Positions 27,399 to 35,638 of a DNA stretch of 64,000 nucleotides are shown here, piece after piece (positions within the stretch are counted from its first letter, which is position 1; each line of letters starts with the position of its first letter). This stretch comes from Tunturiibacter empetritectus (GTDB lineage: Bacteria > Acidobacteriota > Terriglobia > Terriglobales > Acidobacteriaceae): the NCBI RefSeq assembly GCF_013410875.1, contig NZ_JACCCU010000001.1:1798001-1862000 (forward strand). The letters are read 5' to 3'. Both the position numbers and the translations under genes were made by a program. The notes under the pieces were generated by a model, which saw only the letters and a program-made list of their open reading frames with translations, was not told the DNA's origin and did no database searches.

Positions 27399-27830
27399 AT
27401 GAGCACCGCCATCCTTCCCAACCCGCACACCACTGGCTACACCGACGACCACGCCAAGTCCGGCCTCGACGCCATCTTCCCCGCCATCGAAACCTGGCAG
27501 AACCAGTTCAAGGCCTACGAGATCCTCGTCGACGACCCCGAGTTCACCTCCGTCTGCCCCAAGACCAGCCTCCCCGACTTCGGACGCATCACCATCCGCT
27601 ACATGCCCCGCGAGAGCTGCCTCGAACTGAAATCCCTCAAGGAATATCTCTTCACCTACCGCAACCTCGGCATCTTCCAGGAAAACATCGTCAACCAAAT
27701 CCTCGACGACGTCGTCAAAGCCTGCAATCCCGTCTGGGCCGTAATCGTAGGCGACTTCCGCCCTCGCGGCGGCATCTCCACCGTAGTCACCGCCACCTAC
27801 CCCCGCACAGAAACGCCCCCGCAAAAATAA
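27399..27830 (+). CDS. queF: PreQ1 synthase (7-cyano-7-deazaguanine reductase), short type
   Basis: 143 residues, the unimodular QueF type. It reduces preQ0 to preQ1 with NADPH in queuosine biosynthesis. The catalytic Cys is in FTSVCPKTSLPDFG (about residue 52), followed by the Asp of that segment. The substrate-binding motif ESCLELKSLKEYLF (about residues 72-85) carries the QueF-defining Glu and Leu-Lys-Ser. TAAAAT at 27387-27392 lies only seven bases from the ATG and could be a -10 for a nearly leaderless message. No other queuosine gene is in the window. Confidence 0.93.
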   Translation: MSTAILPNPHTTGYTDDHAKSGLDAIFPAIETWQNQFKAYEILVDDPEFTSVCPKTSLPDFGRITIRYMPRESCLELKSLKEYLFTYRNLGIFQENIVNQILDDVVKACNPVWAVIVGDFRPRGGISTVVTATYPRTETPPQK

Positions 27831-27840
27831 ATCTCAAAAA

Positions 27841-27875
27841 GCTGGCGCACTTTTCGTCTCCGAAAAAGCGCCAGC
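27841..27875. terminator. Strong hairpin after queF, possible terminator
   Basis: GCTGGCGC at 27841-27848 pairs with GCGCCAGC at 27868-27875, and the interior CTTTTCG-TCTC-CGAAAA continues the stem. It starts about ten bases after the queF stop. A run of As precedes it, so a U-tract would exist only for minus-strand transcription; on the plus strand it may only protect the 3' end. Confidence 0.45.
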
Positions 27876-27876
27876 C

Positions 27877-27945
27877 AAAACACCACATCCACCACACAAA
27901 CCACCACGTTCTCACCACCAATTCACCACAACAAAACACCTTAAA
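27877..27945 (+). repeat. Phased CACCA array, copy 1
   Basis: CACCA occurs at offsets 5, 14, 26, 37 and 48 from the leading AAAA (first at 27881). The copy at 58300 has exactly the same offsets, although the bases between differ. It fills the queF-MFS intergenic space with unusually low G. Confidence 0.6.
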
Positions 27946-28026
27946 TCTCAATATCCCCGAACAAAACCACCCTCCGCCCACGCCCCAAAAAAATCCTCGC
28001 AAGACACCTGCTATCCTTCCAGCGAG

Positions 28027-29334
28027 ATGGCCTCCTCGACTACAGAAAAGCCCAAACCCACACACGCACCCTCCGTCGCCGGAGCCACCACCGCCCTCGT
28101 CCTCCTCACCGCCCTAAACTTCGTCAACTACATCGACCGCTACATCCTCCCCGGCGTACAGGAGCAGGTCAAGCACGAGTTCCACCTCTCCGACGAGCAC
28201 ATCGGCCGCCTCACCTTCTGGTTCATGATCGCCTACATGTTCACCTCGCCCATCACCGGATGGCTAGGCGACCGCTTCCCCCGCAAGCCCATGATCGTCA
28301 CCGCCGCCCTCTTCTGGGCCGCGATCAACTTCCTCACCGCCACCGTCCACTCCTACGACTCGCTCAACCTCCGCCACGCAGCCCTCGGCGTAGGCGAAGC
28401 CAGCTTCGGCATCTTCGCCCCCTCTCTCCTCGCCGACTACTACGAGCCCGACCAGCGCAACCGCGTCCTCACCATCTTCAACGTAGCCATCCCCGTAGGT
28501 GCAGCCCTCGGCTACCTCGTCGGTGGCACCGTAGGCGAACACTACGGCTGGCGTATGTCTTTCATCGTCTCCGCCATTCCCGCCGCCATCCTCGCCATCC
28601 TCATCGCCATCTTCCTCAAGGAGCCAGCCCGCGGAGCCAGCGGAGATCCAGCCGCCAGTGGAGACGCAACCGCCGGCGAACACGGCAAGGCGAAACTCGA
28701 AAAGGGAGCCATCCTCTCCCTCATCAAAAACCCCGCCTACCTCTGCTCCATCCTCGGCTACGCTGCCGTCACCTTCTCCCTCGGAGGCATCTCCTGGTGG
28801 ATGCCCTCCTTCCTCCAGCGCATCGACGGCCGCAGCCAATCCTCCGCCGCTTACATCATGGGAGCCATCACCGTAGTCGCCGGCCTCGGCGGCACCATCA
28901 CCGGCGGCACCATCGCGCAAAAATGGTCGCGCACCAATCCCAAAGCCCTCTATCTCGTCCCCGCTATCAGCGCCGCCATCGCCGTCCCGCCCGCGCTCCT
29001 CTGCTTCTTCGGCCCCCACAACCTCACGCTCTACGGCCTCGGCGCAGCCATCTTCCTCATCTTCCTCGGCACCGGCCCCGTCAACGCCGCCACCCTCAAC
29101 GCTGTCCGTCCAGAGATCCGCGCCACCGCCATGGCTGGCCAACTTTTCATCATCCACGCCTTGGGCGACGCCATCTCCCCCCGCATCATCGGCGCCGTCA
29201 GCGACCGCTCCACCCTCAACCTCGGCCTCGGCTCCACCCTCATCACCCTGCTCCTCGCCTCGGTCATCTTCTTCCTCGGCTCCCGCTACGCCCCACCTTT
29301 GCATGACGAGATCCTCGCCGCTGCAAAGACATAA
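28027..29334 (+). CDS. MFS transporter, spinster-like
   Basis: 435 residues, twelve predicted helices. The start is conserved for the spinster-like branch: LLTALNFVNYIDRYILPGV. The MFS loop 2-3 motif is present as GWLGDRFPRKPMI (about residues 78-90). A charged central loop separates the halves, with an Ala/Gly-rich insertion (PAASGDATAGEHG). Substrates cannot be read from the sequence; relatives move lipids, sugars or drugs. It stands alone with the CACCA array in its upstream region. Confidence 0.85.
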   Translation: MASSTTEKPKPTHAPSVAGATTALVLLTALNFVNYIDRYILPGVQEQVKHEFHLSDEHIGRLTFWFMIAYMFTSPITGWLGDRFPRKPMIVTAALFWAAINFLTATVHSYDSLNLRHAALGVGEASFGIFAPSLLADYYEPDQRNRVLTIFNVAIPVGAALGYLVGGTVGEHYGWRMSFIVSAIPAAILAILIAIFLKEPARGASGDPAASGDATAGEHGKAKLEKGAILSLIKNPAYLCSILGYAAVTFSLGGISWWMPSFLQRIDGRSQSSAAYIMGAITVVAGLGGTITGGTIAQKWSRTNPKALYLVPAISAAIAVPPALLCFFGPHNLTLYGLGAAIFLIFLGTGPVNAATLNAVRPEIRATAMAGQLFIIHALGDAISPRIIGAVSDRSTLNLGLGSTLITLLLASVIFFLGSRYAPPLHDEILAAAKT

Positions 29335-29441
29335 GTCACACGCACGCGACGCAATGACAACCTTTCGTTAAGGGACAAAACCCGAAACTACTCTCAGTTC
29401 GCTTTAGTGTGTTCAGTTCAAAGTTCATTAGTAAATGAAGT

Positions 29442-29500
29442 GTCATCCTGAGCGAAGTTTGGCGCGTTCTTTGCGCCAAATGCAGTCGAAGGACCTGCGT
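29442..29500 (+). repeat. GTCATCCTGAGCG-type dispersed repeat with hairpin
   Basis: GTCATCCTGAGCGAAG, then the perfect inverted repeat TTTGGCGC/GCGCCAAA around GTTCTTT, then TGCAGTCGAAGGACCTGCG. It lies between the MFS gene and a small hypothetical gene. Confidence 0.65.
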
Positions 29501-29565
29501 TGTTAGGCGGCGAACTTTGGACTCACTACACTAGTACCATCGCCTAGAAGAAACAGGACGATTCC

Positions 29566-30030
29566 ATGAAGCGTTTCTCAAAAACAATATTCGGATTCTT
29601 GACTGTGATCGCCGTCCTGGGCGGCGGGTTGCAATGTCTCATCTGGTGGGGTCGATCCACGCCGTCACACCCCAAGAACTTGCCAACCAACGCAGTCTGG
29701 TTACGGCCTCCTACGGTAGTATTCGATTTCACTAGACGGGGCAACTGGGTTGGATGCAGTGTTGAGAGTCAAAATAATCGATGCGTAGTGACAGACGCTC
29801 GTGGCAACGTCGAGTACGACGACCTCTTTTTGCCTATCGAGGGTATTGGTCCTGTACGGAAAGAACGACTCATTTACAGCGTAAGGAATTCCGGTTGTCT
29901 ATGGGTCTATTTGAACCTAGGCAAGAAGAATGTTCCAGTCATTCACCTTCAGGATGGAACAGTTCTTCTCCCTCTGGAGGGTTATAACGAGTTGAAAAAT
30001 TGGCTGGAAAAGATCGGGTCAAATTGTTGA
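29566..30030 (+). CDS. Hypothetical membrane-anchored protein
   Basis: 154 residues. One N-terminal hydrophobic helix (about residues 8-28, IFGFLTVIAVLGGGLQCLIWW) could be an uncleaved anchor or signal. The rest is a small beta-rich domain with four cysteines. I do not recognise it. Its base composition is lower in GC than its neighbours. The 3' end overlaps the most upstream possible start of the glycosyltransferase gene by about 30 bases, which suggests coupling or a wrong start for the latter. Confidence 0.55.
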   Translation: MKRFSKTIFGFLTVIAVLGGGLQCLIWWGRSTPSHPKNLPTNAVWLRPPTVVFDFTRRGNWVGCSVESQNNRCVVTDARGNVEYDDLFLPIEGIGPVRKERLIYSVRNSGCLWVYLNLGKKNVPVIHLQDGTVLLPLEGYNELKNWLEKIGSNC

Positions 30031-31214
30031 ATGGTCGGCTCGATGTAATTCTCAAACTCTCCGCCTGGTTCATCGCACTCCTGTGGATATGGAAGGCCCT
30101 CACCTCCGCCGTCGGCCTCCGCCGCGTCCCCGACCTCACCACACCAGCTCACAATCGAACCCCACCTGATCGTCCCTCCATCGCCGTCATCATCCCCGCC
30201 TGCAACGAAGAAAAAAGCATCGCCGCATGCCTAACCTCTCTTCTCCAGCAGGACTACGCCGCCCTCCACCTCATCGCCGTCGACGACCGCTCCACCGACT
30301 CCACCGGCGCAATCATCAACGCCCTTGCCACCCAACATCCAGCTAAGCTCACCGCCCTCCGCATCACCGAACTCCCCACCGGCTGGCTCGGCAAAACCCA
30401 CGCCATGGCCTTCGCCGCCCGCCACGCCATCTCCCTCCACCACCCCGACTATCTCCTCTTCACCGACGCCGACATCTTCTTCCGCCCCGAGACCCTCCGC
30501 CTCGCGCTCGCCCAAACCGTCACCACTCAGGCGGACCACTTCGTCCTCCTCCCCACCGCTACCATCAAATCCGCAGGCGAGGGCATGCTCCTCAGCTACC
30601 TGCAGGTCATGAGCCTCTGGGCCGTTCGCACCTGGCGCATCTCCGACCCCAAAGCCCTCCGCGACGCCGTCGGTGTAGGAGCCTTCAACCTCCTCCGTAC
30701 TACTGTCTATCAGCAACTAGGCGGCTTCGAAGCCCTCCGCATGGAGATCGTCGAAGACCTCGCCCTCGGCACCCGAATCAAACGCCAGGGCTTCCGTCAG
30801 CGCATCGCCACCGGCCCCGGATTAGTCAACGTGCACTGGGCCAGCGGCGTCTCTGGCATCCTCAACGGCATGACAAAAAACTTCTTCGCCATCTTCCACT
30901 ACAACCCCGCCCTCGTCCTTCTCTCCTGCCTCTCGATCACGGTCTTCTGCATAGCTCCCGTCTTCTTCGTCGCCCTCCCAAACACCCGCATCGCGGCGAT
31001 TATTACTCTCGCCTCTGTAGCACTCCTCTACGTTCTATCCAGCCGCAAGAGCAGAGTGTCCCCCTGGTACGCCGTTCTCTTTCCGGTTAGCGCCGCGCTC
31101 ATCGTATCCTCCATCCTCCGTTCCATGCTCACCACCCTCAAGCAAGGCGGCGTCACCTGGCGTGGCACCTTCTACCCCCTCTCCGAACTCCGCAAGAAAT
31201 CATCGCCCCGCTAG
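30000..31214 (+). CDS. Family 2 glycosyltransferase, membrane-bound
   Basis: 404 residues if started at the TTG at 30000; TTG codons at 30024 and 30027 are alternatives that reduce the overlap with the previous gene. N-terminal helix (LSAWFIALLWIWKAL), then a GT-A domain opening SIAVIIPACNEEKSIAACL, with the nucleotide-sugar motif LLFTDADIFFRPE (DAD) and the later MEIVEDLALGTRIKRQGFR (the ED and Q/R-x-x-R region). Two or three C-terminal helices follow. It resembles the HpnB and carotenoid-type processive family. The acceptor is unknown. A REP-like repeat follows about 90 bp downstream. Confidence 0.8.
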   Translation: MAGKDRVKLLNGRLDVILKLSAWFIALLWIWKALTSAVGLRRVPDLTTPAHNRTPPDRPSIAVIIPACNEEKSIAACLTSLLQQDYAALHLIAVDDRSTDSTGAIINALATQHPAKLTALRITELPTGWLGKTHAMAFAARHAISLHHPDYLLFTDADIFFRPETLRLALAQTVTTQADHFVLLPTATIKSAGEGMLLSYLQVMSLWAVRTWRISDPKALRDAVGVGAFNLLRTTVYQQLGGFEALRMEIVEDLALGTRIKRQGFRQRIATGPGLVNVHWASGVSGILNGMTKNFFAIFHYNPALVLLSCLSITVFCIAPVFFVALPNTRIAAIITLASVALLYVLSSRKSRVSPWYAVLFPVSAALIVSSILRSMLTTLKQGGVTWRGTFYPLSELRKKSSPR

Positions 31215-31582
31215 GTGCGTATTGGAATTCTGCTTTTGCTCAGGGGCACGGTTCCAGCCGTATCTTAATTTCAACAAATGTATCGAGCAGTCAACTCTTT
31301 CCGACCAACGGGAGGACCAGGCCGGTCCCCTCATCAAGACCGGTAGACACGTCACGAAGTGACCGCCCTCCGCGCAGGAGGCCCGTCCGGCAGGACGTTT
31401 CACCGTTGTCTCGTCCGCCTTTCGCACTAACGGGAAATCGAATTCCACAATTCTGCAACGAAGTGCATCCTCCTGAATTGTTTTATGAATTACAGCTAAA
31501 CATTCCCGGTCATTGGGAATCTGCTCAACATCGGTGCACGTATGCGTGATGTACCACTAGAAATAAACTTTCCAGGAGCAAC
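31215..31582. other. Intergenic region with REP-like repeat
   Basis: About 370 bases between the glycosyltransferase and the PEP-CTERM gene. They hold one REP-like repeat (31304-31395). The rest, including the AT-rich part at 31440-31560, should contain the promoter of the PEP-CTERM gene, but I see no convincing -35/-10 pair. Confidence 0.4.
31304..31395 (+). repeat. REP-like repeat, longest copy
   Basis: CCAACGGGAGGACCAGGCCG, then ACACGTCACGAAGTGACCGC, then CTCCGCGCAGGAGGCCCG and TCCGGCAGGACG. The insert GGCCGGTCCCCTCATCAAGACCGGT adds a CCGGT inverted pair not seen in other copies. TCACGAAGTGA and CGTCC-GGCA-GGACG are inverted repeats. Confidence 0.7.
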
Positions 31583-32134
31583 ATGAAAAAGCCAGCGATG
31601 ATCGTCTGTGGCCTCGCACTCGCGATGCTATCCTCTGCCTCGGCATTCGCCGATACGTTCTTCAACTTCAGCTTCACAGGAAACAGTAGCGTTACCGGAC
31701 TTCCCGGTACACCCTTCTCCGGCTCTGGCCAGTTCGACGCCAAGGCCACAACCACCGCCGGCACATACAGGATCGTCGGCGTAACCGGCACGACCGACGG
31801 CGAAGCAATCTCCAGCATTCTTGCCCCGGGCAGCTTCGGCTTCAATGACAACCTTCTGTTCTTCTCCAGCGGAAACACCTCCGCTTCGCTCGACAACGCG
31901 GGCGTCTCCTACCAACTGGCGAACGGCGTTGACGCCAATCTCTTCCTGGGCATTCCTTCGCAGTATCAGCAAAGCCTCTTCGGATTTCCAGGCAGTCTTG
32001 TCAGCGAAGATCAAACCGCGAACGTGAGCATCACTCCGCTGGTCTCTGCAGTTCCGGAGCCAGCCACGTTCGCACTTTTGGGCACCGGTCTTCTGGGAAT
32101 GATCGGTGGACTCCGCCGTAGAATCATCGCCTGA
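31583..32134 (+). CDS. PEP-CTERM sorted exported protein
   Basis: 183 residues. Signal peptide about 1-23 (LAMLSSASAFA). The mature part is small, Gly/Ser/Thr-rich and beta-rich. It ends with the sorting signal VPEPATFALLGTGLLGMIGG followed by LRRRIIA: the PEP triplet, one hydrophobic helix and a basic tail, as recognised by exosortase. The protein is therefore expected at the cell surface or in exopolysaccharide. AGGAG precedes the ATG (about 31574-31578). A hairpin with a short T-run follows at 32165. No exosortase gene is in the window. Confidence 0.85.
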   Translation: MKKPAMIVCGLALAMLSSASAFADTFFNFSFTGNSSVTGLPGTPFSGSGQFDAKATTTAGTYRIVGVTGTTDGEAISSILAPGSFGFNDNLLFFSSGNTSASLDNAGVSYQLANGVDANLFLGIPSQYQQSLFGFPGSLVSEDQTANVSITPLVSAVPEPATFALLGTGLLGMIGGLRRRIIA

Positions 32135-32164
32135 CACTGATCGTCGAATCCCGATTGACTTTAT

Positions 32165-32197
32165 GGAAAGCTGCTCTGTATGCGCAGCTTTTCTATT
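32165..32197 (+). terminator. Rho-independent terminator of the PEP-CTERM gene
   Basis: GGAAAGCTGC pairs with GCAGCTTTTC (one mismatch) across the loop TCTGTATGC, and the right arm runs directly into TTTTCTATT. It lies 30 bp after the stop codon. Confidence 0.65.
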
Positions 32198-32324
32198 CCA
32201 TTCAACGGTGGCTAAAACTGTGTCAAGTGTCGAATAGACGCAAGTTATTGCCCGGCAATCACTTCCGTCTGGCGTATTAGTTCCACTCCAACAGCTATAC
32301 TTGTAACAAGATTAGAAAAACATC

Positions 32325-32347
32325 AGCCCCGGAGACACTCCGGGGCT
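32325..32347. terminator. Perfect 10-bp hairpin, probable terminator
   Basis: AGCCCCGGAG and CTCCGGGGCT with a three-base loop. On the minus strand it is followed by GATGTTTTTC, so it could end ispG transcription about 185 bases after that stop; on the plus strand only AATTCATT follows. Confidence 0.55.
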
Positions 32348-32530
32348 AATTCATTGATAATAAGTATTTTAGCAATAACCCAATTGAAATGAATAGCTTG
32401 CGGACAATACCCACCTGCAGGTTATTGAAAATAAGCATCTTATGTCCAAAATACCCCGGAGGGGGGAGGGGGGTACCTTGGCGAAAAGAAGCCACAAAAA
32501 GAATCGGTCAAGGCCATGAGTCGGGAGGGT

Positions 32531-33763
32531 CTAAGCCTCCACCAGCACCCGGCCATACCGCTTCTCGACATATTCATCGAGAATCACCTGAAACTCCTCG
32601 ACGATCCGATCACCCTTCAACGTGGTGAACAGCTTGCCATCAACATAAACCGGAGCCTTAGGCTCCTCAAACGTACCCGGCAGCGAGATCCCGATGTTGG
32701 CATGCTTCGATTCCCCGGGCCCGTTGACGATGCAGCCCATCACCGCCAGCTTCAACTCCTCGACCCCCGGATACCGCTTCTTCCACTCCGGCATCGACGC
32801 CACAAGGTAGCCCTGAATCCGCTCCGCCAGCTCCTGGAAGTAGGTCGAAGTCGTCCGACCGCAACCTGGGCAGCTGGTCACCTGCGGCATAAAGCTGCGA
32901 ATCCCAAGCGACTGCAGAATCTGCTGTCCGCAACGCACCTCCTCCGACCGGTCCCCACCGGGAGTAGGAGTCAAACTAACCCGGATCGTATCCCCAATCC
33001 CAGAGAGCAGCAAAGGAGCCAGACCGGCAGCCGAAGCCACAACGCCCTTCATCCCCATGCCGGCCTCGGTCAGCCCAAGATGCAGCGCATAGTCGCAACG
33101 CTTCGCCAACTCGGTATAAACATCAATCAGATCCCGCACCCCCGAGACCTTCGCACTCAAAATAATCTGATCTCGCCGCAGCCCATACCGCTCGGCAGCT
33201 GTCGCGTTATCCAGAGCCGACACAACCATCGCCTCCATCATCACGTCGCGAGCGGGCAGGGGATTGGCTGACTTCGAATTTTCGTCCATCATCTTCGTCA
33301 GCAGCGCCTGGTCGAGCGAACCCCAGTTCACGCCGATTCGAACTGGCTTCTGATGCTCCACCGCAACCTCAACCATCGTCCGGAAGTTGTCATCATCCTT
33401 CCGACCGATCGACACATTACCCGGATTGATCCTGTACTTCGCCAGCGCTTTGGCCGTCTCGGGATACTTCTTCAGCAACAGGTGACCGTTGTAGTGAAAG
33501 TCGCCGATGATCGGAGTCGACCAGCCCTTCTTCGCCAGTTCCTCGACAATCGCCGGCACAGCCTTCGCCGACTCGTCGTTGTTGACCGTCACCCGCACCA
33601 TCTCCGAGCCGGCGCGAGCCAGCGCCGCAATCTGCTGCACCGAACTCTCGACATCAGCCGTATCTGTATTGGTCATCGACTGCACCACGACCGGCGAATC
33701 CGACCCAACCCGAACCCCACCAATATTCACCGTTACCGCACGTCGACGCTGTATCTCAGGCAT
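32531..33763 (-). CDS. ispG: 4-hydroxy-3-methylbut-2-enyl diphosphate synthase (IspG/GcpE)
   Basis: 410 residues from the ATG at 33763, with GGTGGAGAG upstream; a further in-frame extension to 33913 would run across the divergent tRNA gene and is rejected. IspG uses a [4Fe-4S] cluster to make HMBPP in the MEP isoprenoid pathway. The N-terminal TIM barrel contains [19 protein letters not shown] split at the usual site. The C-terminal cluster cysteines are in TSCPGCGRT (two) and [12 protein letters not shown] (one). It is the direct, non-plant type length. Confidence 0.95.
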   Translation of the reverse strand: MPEIQRRRAVTVNIGGVRVGSDSPVVVQSMTNTDTADVESSVQQIAALARAGSEMVRVTVNNDESAKAVPAIVEELAKKGWSTPIIGDFHYNGHLLLKKYPETAKALAKYRINPGNVSIGRKDDDNFRTMVEVAVEHQKPVRIGVNWGSLDQALLTKMMDENSKSANPLPARDVMMEAMVVSALDNATAAERYGLRRDQIILSAKVSGVRDLIDVYTELAKRCDYALHLGLTEAGMGMKGVVASAAGLAPLLLSGIGDTIRVSLTPTPGGDRSEEVRCGQQILQSLGIRSFMPQVTSCPGCGRTTSTYFQELAERIQGYLVASMPEWKKRYPGVEELKLAVMGCIVNGPGESKHANIGISLPGTFEEPKAPVYVDGKLFTTLKGDRIVEEFQVILDEYVEKRYGRVLVEA

Positions 33764-33828
33764 AAACTCTCCACCCCCAAGTTTACCACCGCACCACCAA
33801 CAACCTACGCGATACACTACCGAGACGT

Positions 33829-33905
33829 GGCCCGGTAGCTCAGTTGCATAGAGCAGCGCACTCCTAACGCGAAGGTCGGCAGTTGGACTCTGCCCCGGGC
33901 CACCA
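33829..33905 (+). tRNA. tRNA-Arg (anticodon CCT), C19-G56 variant
   Basis: 77 bases with encoded CCA. Acceptor GGCCCGG/CCGGGCC is perfect; D-stem GCTC/GAGC; anticodon loop CTCCTAA gives CCT, reading AGG; T-stem GGCAG/CTGCC is perfect. The D-loop AGTTGCATA has G18-C19 where G18-G19 is near-universal, and the T-loop TTGGACT has G56 where C56 is universal, so the 19-56 tertiary pair is swapped but kept. The anticodon stem is weak: GCGCA against CGCGA gives three pairs with mismatches at 27-43 and 31-39. A TACACT hexamer at 33813-33818 could be its -10. Confidence 0.88.
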
Positions 33906-34030
33906 CGCCACAAATGTCCGAATCGCGCTTCGCGTCAGGACTCCTGCCCCAGGCCGTTACTTCCAAACCAAATCCAAACATAACTCCGACAAAGCGTTGA
34001 CATCTGCTTCTTCACGGAAATTCATCTCGT

Positions 34031-34059
34031 TTGTCCGGAATATTTATCTGATCTATACT
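34031..34059 (+). promoter_or_regulatory. Sigma-70 promoter of the cob operon
   Basis: TTGTCC at 34031-34036 and TATACT at 34054-34059, spacer exactly 17 bp. Predicted transcription start near 34066, just before the first paired element of the riboswitch. Confidence 0.6.
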
Positions 34060-34069
34060 CGAAACTGTT

Positions 34070-34235
34070 TCCGGTGGTTGCTTCAGAGAAGCCAACCAAA
34101 AGGGAATCCGGTGAGAGTCCGGAACTGCCCCGCAGCGGTAATCAGGAACGAAAGCTCCAACAAGAGCACTGGTCTGTTAGTGGACTGGGAAGCTGGAGCG
34201 ATTAGGTAGCTTGTAAGTCCGAAGACCTGCCGTAA
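34070..34235 (+). promoter_or_regulatory. Cobalamin riboswitch of the cob operon
   Basis: All the classical blocks are in order: GGTGGTTGC, AAAAGGGAATCCGGTGAGAG, TCCGGAACTGCCCCGCAGCG with GTAA, GGAACGAAAGCTCC (P6 arm), GCACTGG, TGGGAAGCTGG, and GTAAGTCCGAAGACCTGCC at the 3' end. A perfect GTGTCC/GGACAC hairpin (about 34239-34255) follows and could be part of the expression platform. About 120 bases of further structured leader separate it from cobG. B12 binding should repress the operon. Confidence 0.95.
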
Positions 34236-34354
34236 ACAGTGTCCACATCGGACACAATGACACACGCCTCCGAGGGGAAGGCCGGGTGGCCGCAGCCTAT
34301 TCCGTCGCTGCGTTCCCGACCATCTTGCGGTGACAGGTCAAGAGAGAAAGTCGC

Positions 34355-35638
34355 ATGATGAGAGTTGGAGAGAGTTTCTGCCCTGGCATCCTTCACGCGG
34401 TCCAGGCGAAAGACGGTCTACTCACGCGGGTAAGAGTGCCGGGTGGGATGATCACTCCCAGCCAACTCGCTGCTGTAGCCGAACTCTCAGCCTCGTTCGC
34501 TGACGGGCAAGTCGAAATTACTTCACGTTCCAACTTGCAACTGCGAGCCATTCAACAGCAAGATCTGAATTCCGTGATCCAAGGGTTGGACTCCGCCGGC
34601 TTTCTTCCTTCTCCGGAGCACGACCGCGTACGCAATATCGTGACAAGCCCGTTCGCTGGTTTAGGCTTTGGCGAGATTGTAGATACACGGCCATTCGTTC
34701 AGGAATTAGATCGCCGCCTCATCGCGGATCAAGTACTTGCGGCCCTACCACCCAAGTTTAGTTTTTCCATAGATGGAGGTGGAGACTGGTTTGCTCGCGA
34801 TAGCGATGATCTAACTTTGCGAGTAGTGAGTGTAGATAAAACGCATTCGTTTCATTTCGTCATAGGAGAAACCTTATCGGGCTTTTGCGTGAGGATAGAT
34901 GAGGCTTTGGACTGCGTACTCGAGGCCGCAAAGATATGTCTCAAGATTTCAAAGGAATTCCAAATACCGGCAAGAGGAAAGAAAATTGCGTCAGTACCTC
35001 AGGCGCTGGATCGATTATTAGATGGGTTGTCGAGTTTCCTTGTGGCTTGTCCTTCTCCCGACAGTTCAACCCTCGTTGCCCATATGCCGGTAGGAGTCTA
35101 TGCAACTCACCAATCTGATTTCGCAAGCTTAGTCCCTTTGGTTCCTCTTGGACGACTAACCGCGGAACAGGTGCAGTGTGTAGCCATAATCGCGAAAGAG
35201 TGCGAGGGAGATATTCGGTTGGCCCCATGGCGGGGTGTCGTGCTCGGAGCTGTACCTAAACATTCGATTAGTCAAATTACTGAGCACCTTGAGGCCGCGG
35301 GTTTGTCGTTCGATGCCAAAGATGGGTATCGCGGGATCGCCGCGTGTGCGGGAAGCTCCGGCTGCGATGCTTCTTTGACTGATGTGAGACGCGATGCGTC
35401 TTCGTTGGCACGTCGCCTGGCCGGCCGCAATGCAAAGCCTGGTTGGACGGTCAACATTTCAGGATGTGAAAAACAATGTGCGATGCGGAATGGTGCGACT
35501 GCAGAGTTGATAGCAAGTTCTTCGGGTTACGGTTTGCGGATCAATGGACAATTGATTGCGTCAAACTGTTCGCTCGATTCTGTCATAGATAAGGTGGCTG
35601 CATGTCAGGCAGAGGAGCCCTTTGAGGTTCATTTGTGA
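34355..35638 (+). CDS. cobG: Precorrin-3B synthase (CobG)
   Basis: 427 residues; two adjacent ATG codons, so it could start one codon later. CobG is a sulfite/nitrite reductase-like iron-sulfur monooxygenase that hydroxylates precorrin-3A and forms the gamma-lactone of precorrin-3B, the oxygen-dependent step of the aerobic pathway. The N-terminal ferredoxin-like half holds CPGILHAVQAKDGLLTRVR. The cluster cysteines are in ACAGSSGCDAS and ISGCEKQCAM (four, CX5C and CX3C spacing). First gene of the operon behind the riboswitch. The base composition is clearly more AT-rich than the flanking chromosome. Confidence 0.9.
   Translation: MMRVGESFCPGILHAVQAKDGLLTRVRVPGGMITPSQLAAVAELSASFADGQVEITSRSNLQLRAIQQQDLNSVIQGLDSAGFLPSPEHDRVRNIVTSPFAGLGFGEIVDTRPFVQELDRRLIADQVLAALPPKFSFSIDGGGDWFARDSDDLTLRVVSVDKTHSFHFVIGETLSGFCVRIDEALDCVLEAAKICLKISKEFQIPARGKKIASVPQALDRLLDGLSSFLVACPSPDSSTLVAHMPVGVYATHQSDFASLVPLVPLGRLTAEQVQCVAIIAKECEGDIRLAPWRGVVLGAVPKHSISQITEHLEAAGLSFDAKDGYRGIAACAGSSGCDASLTDVRRDASSLARRLAGRNAKPGWTVNISGCEKQCAMRNGATAELIASSSGYGLRINGQLIASNCSLDSVIDKVAACQAEEPFEVHL

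Larger units (their letters stand above)
32135..32530. other. Convergent intergenic region with two hairpins and short repeats
   Basis: 396 bases between the converging PEP-CTERM and ispG genes. They hold hairpins at 32165 and 32325. Beyond these there are a near-direct repeat (AATAAGTATTTTA at about 32359, AATAAGCATCTTA at about 32429) and the inverted pair CAATAACC/GGTTATTG. No gene is seen. Confidence 0.45.

Noticed and set aside
11967-29500. CRISPR array from the repeated GTCATCC elements
   Set aside because: The copies are dispersed over kilobases without regular spacers and no cas gene is present.
32135-32530. Replication origin in the AT-rich intergenic region
   Set aside because: It lies near the skew flip and has short repeats, but no DnaA-box-like TTATNCACA motif or dnaA gene is present.
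33764-33913. N-terminal extension of ispG
   Set aside because: It runs antisense through the tRNA-Arg gene and lacks family similarity; the ATG at 33763 has a good ribosome site.
34236-34354. Classical terminator after the cob riboswitch
   Set aside because: Hairpins are possible, but no U-tract follows any of them, so I do not call a transcription terminator.
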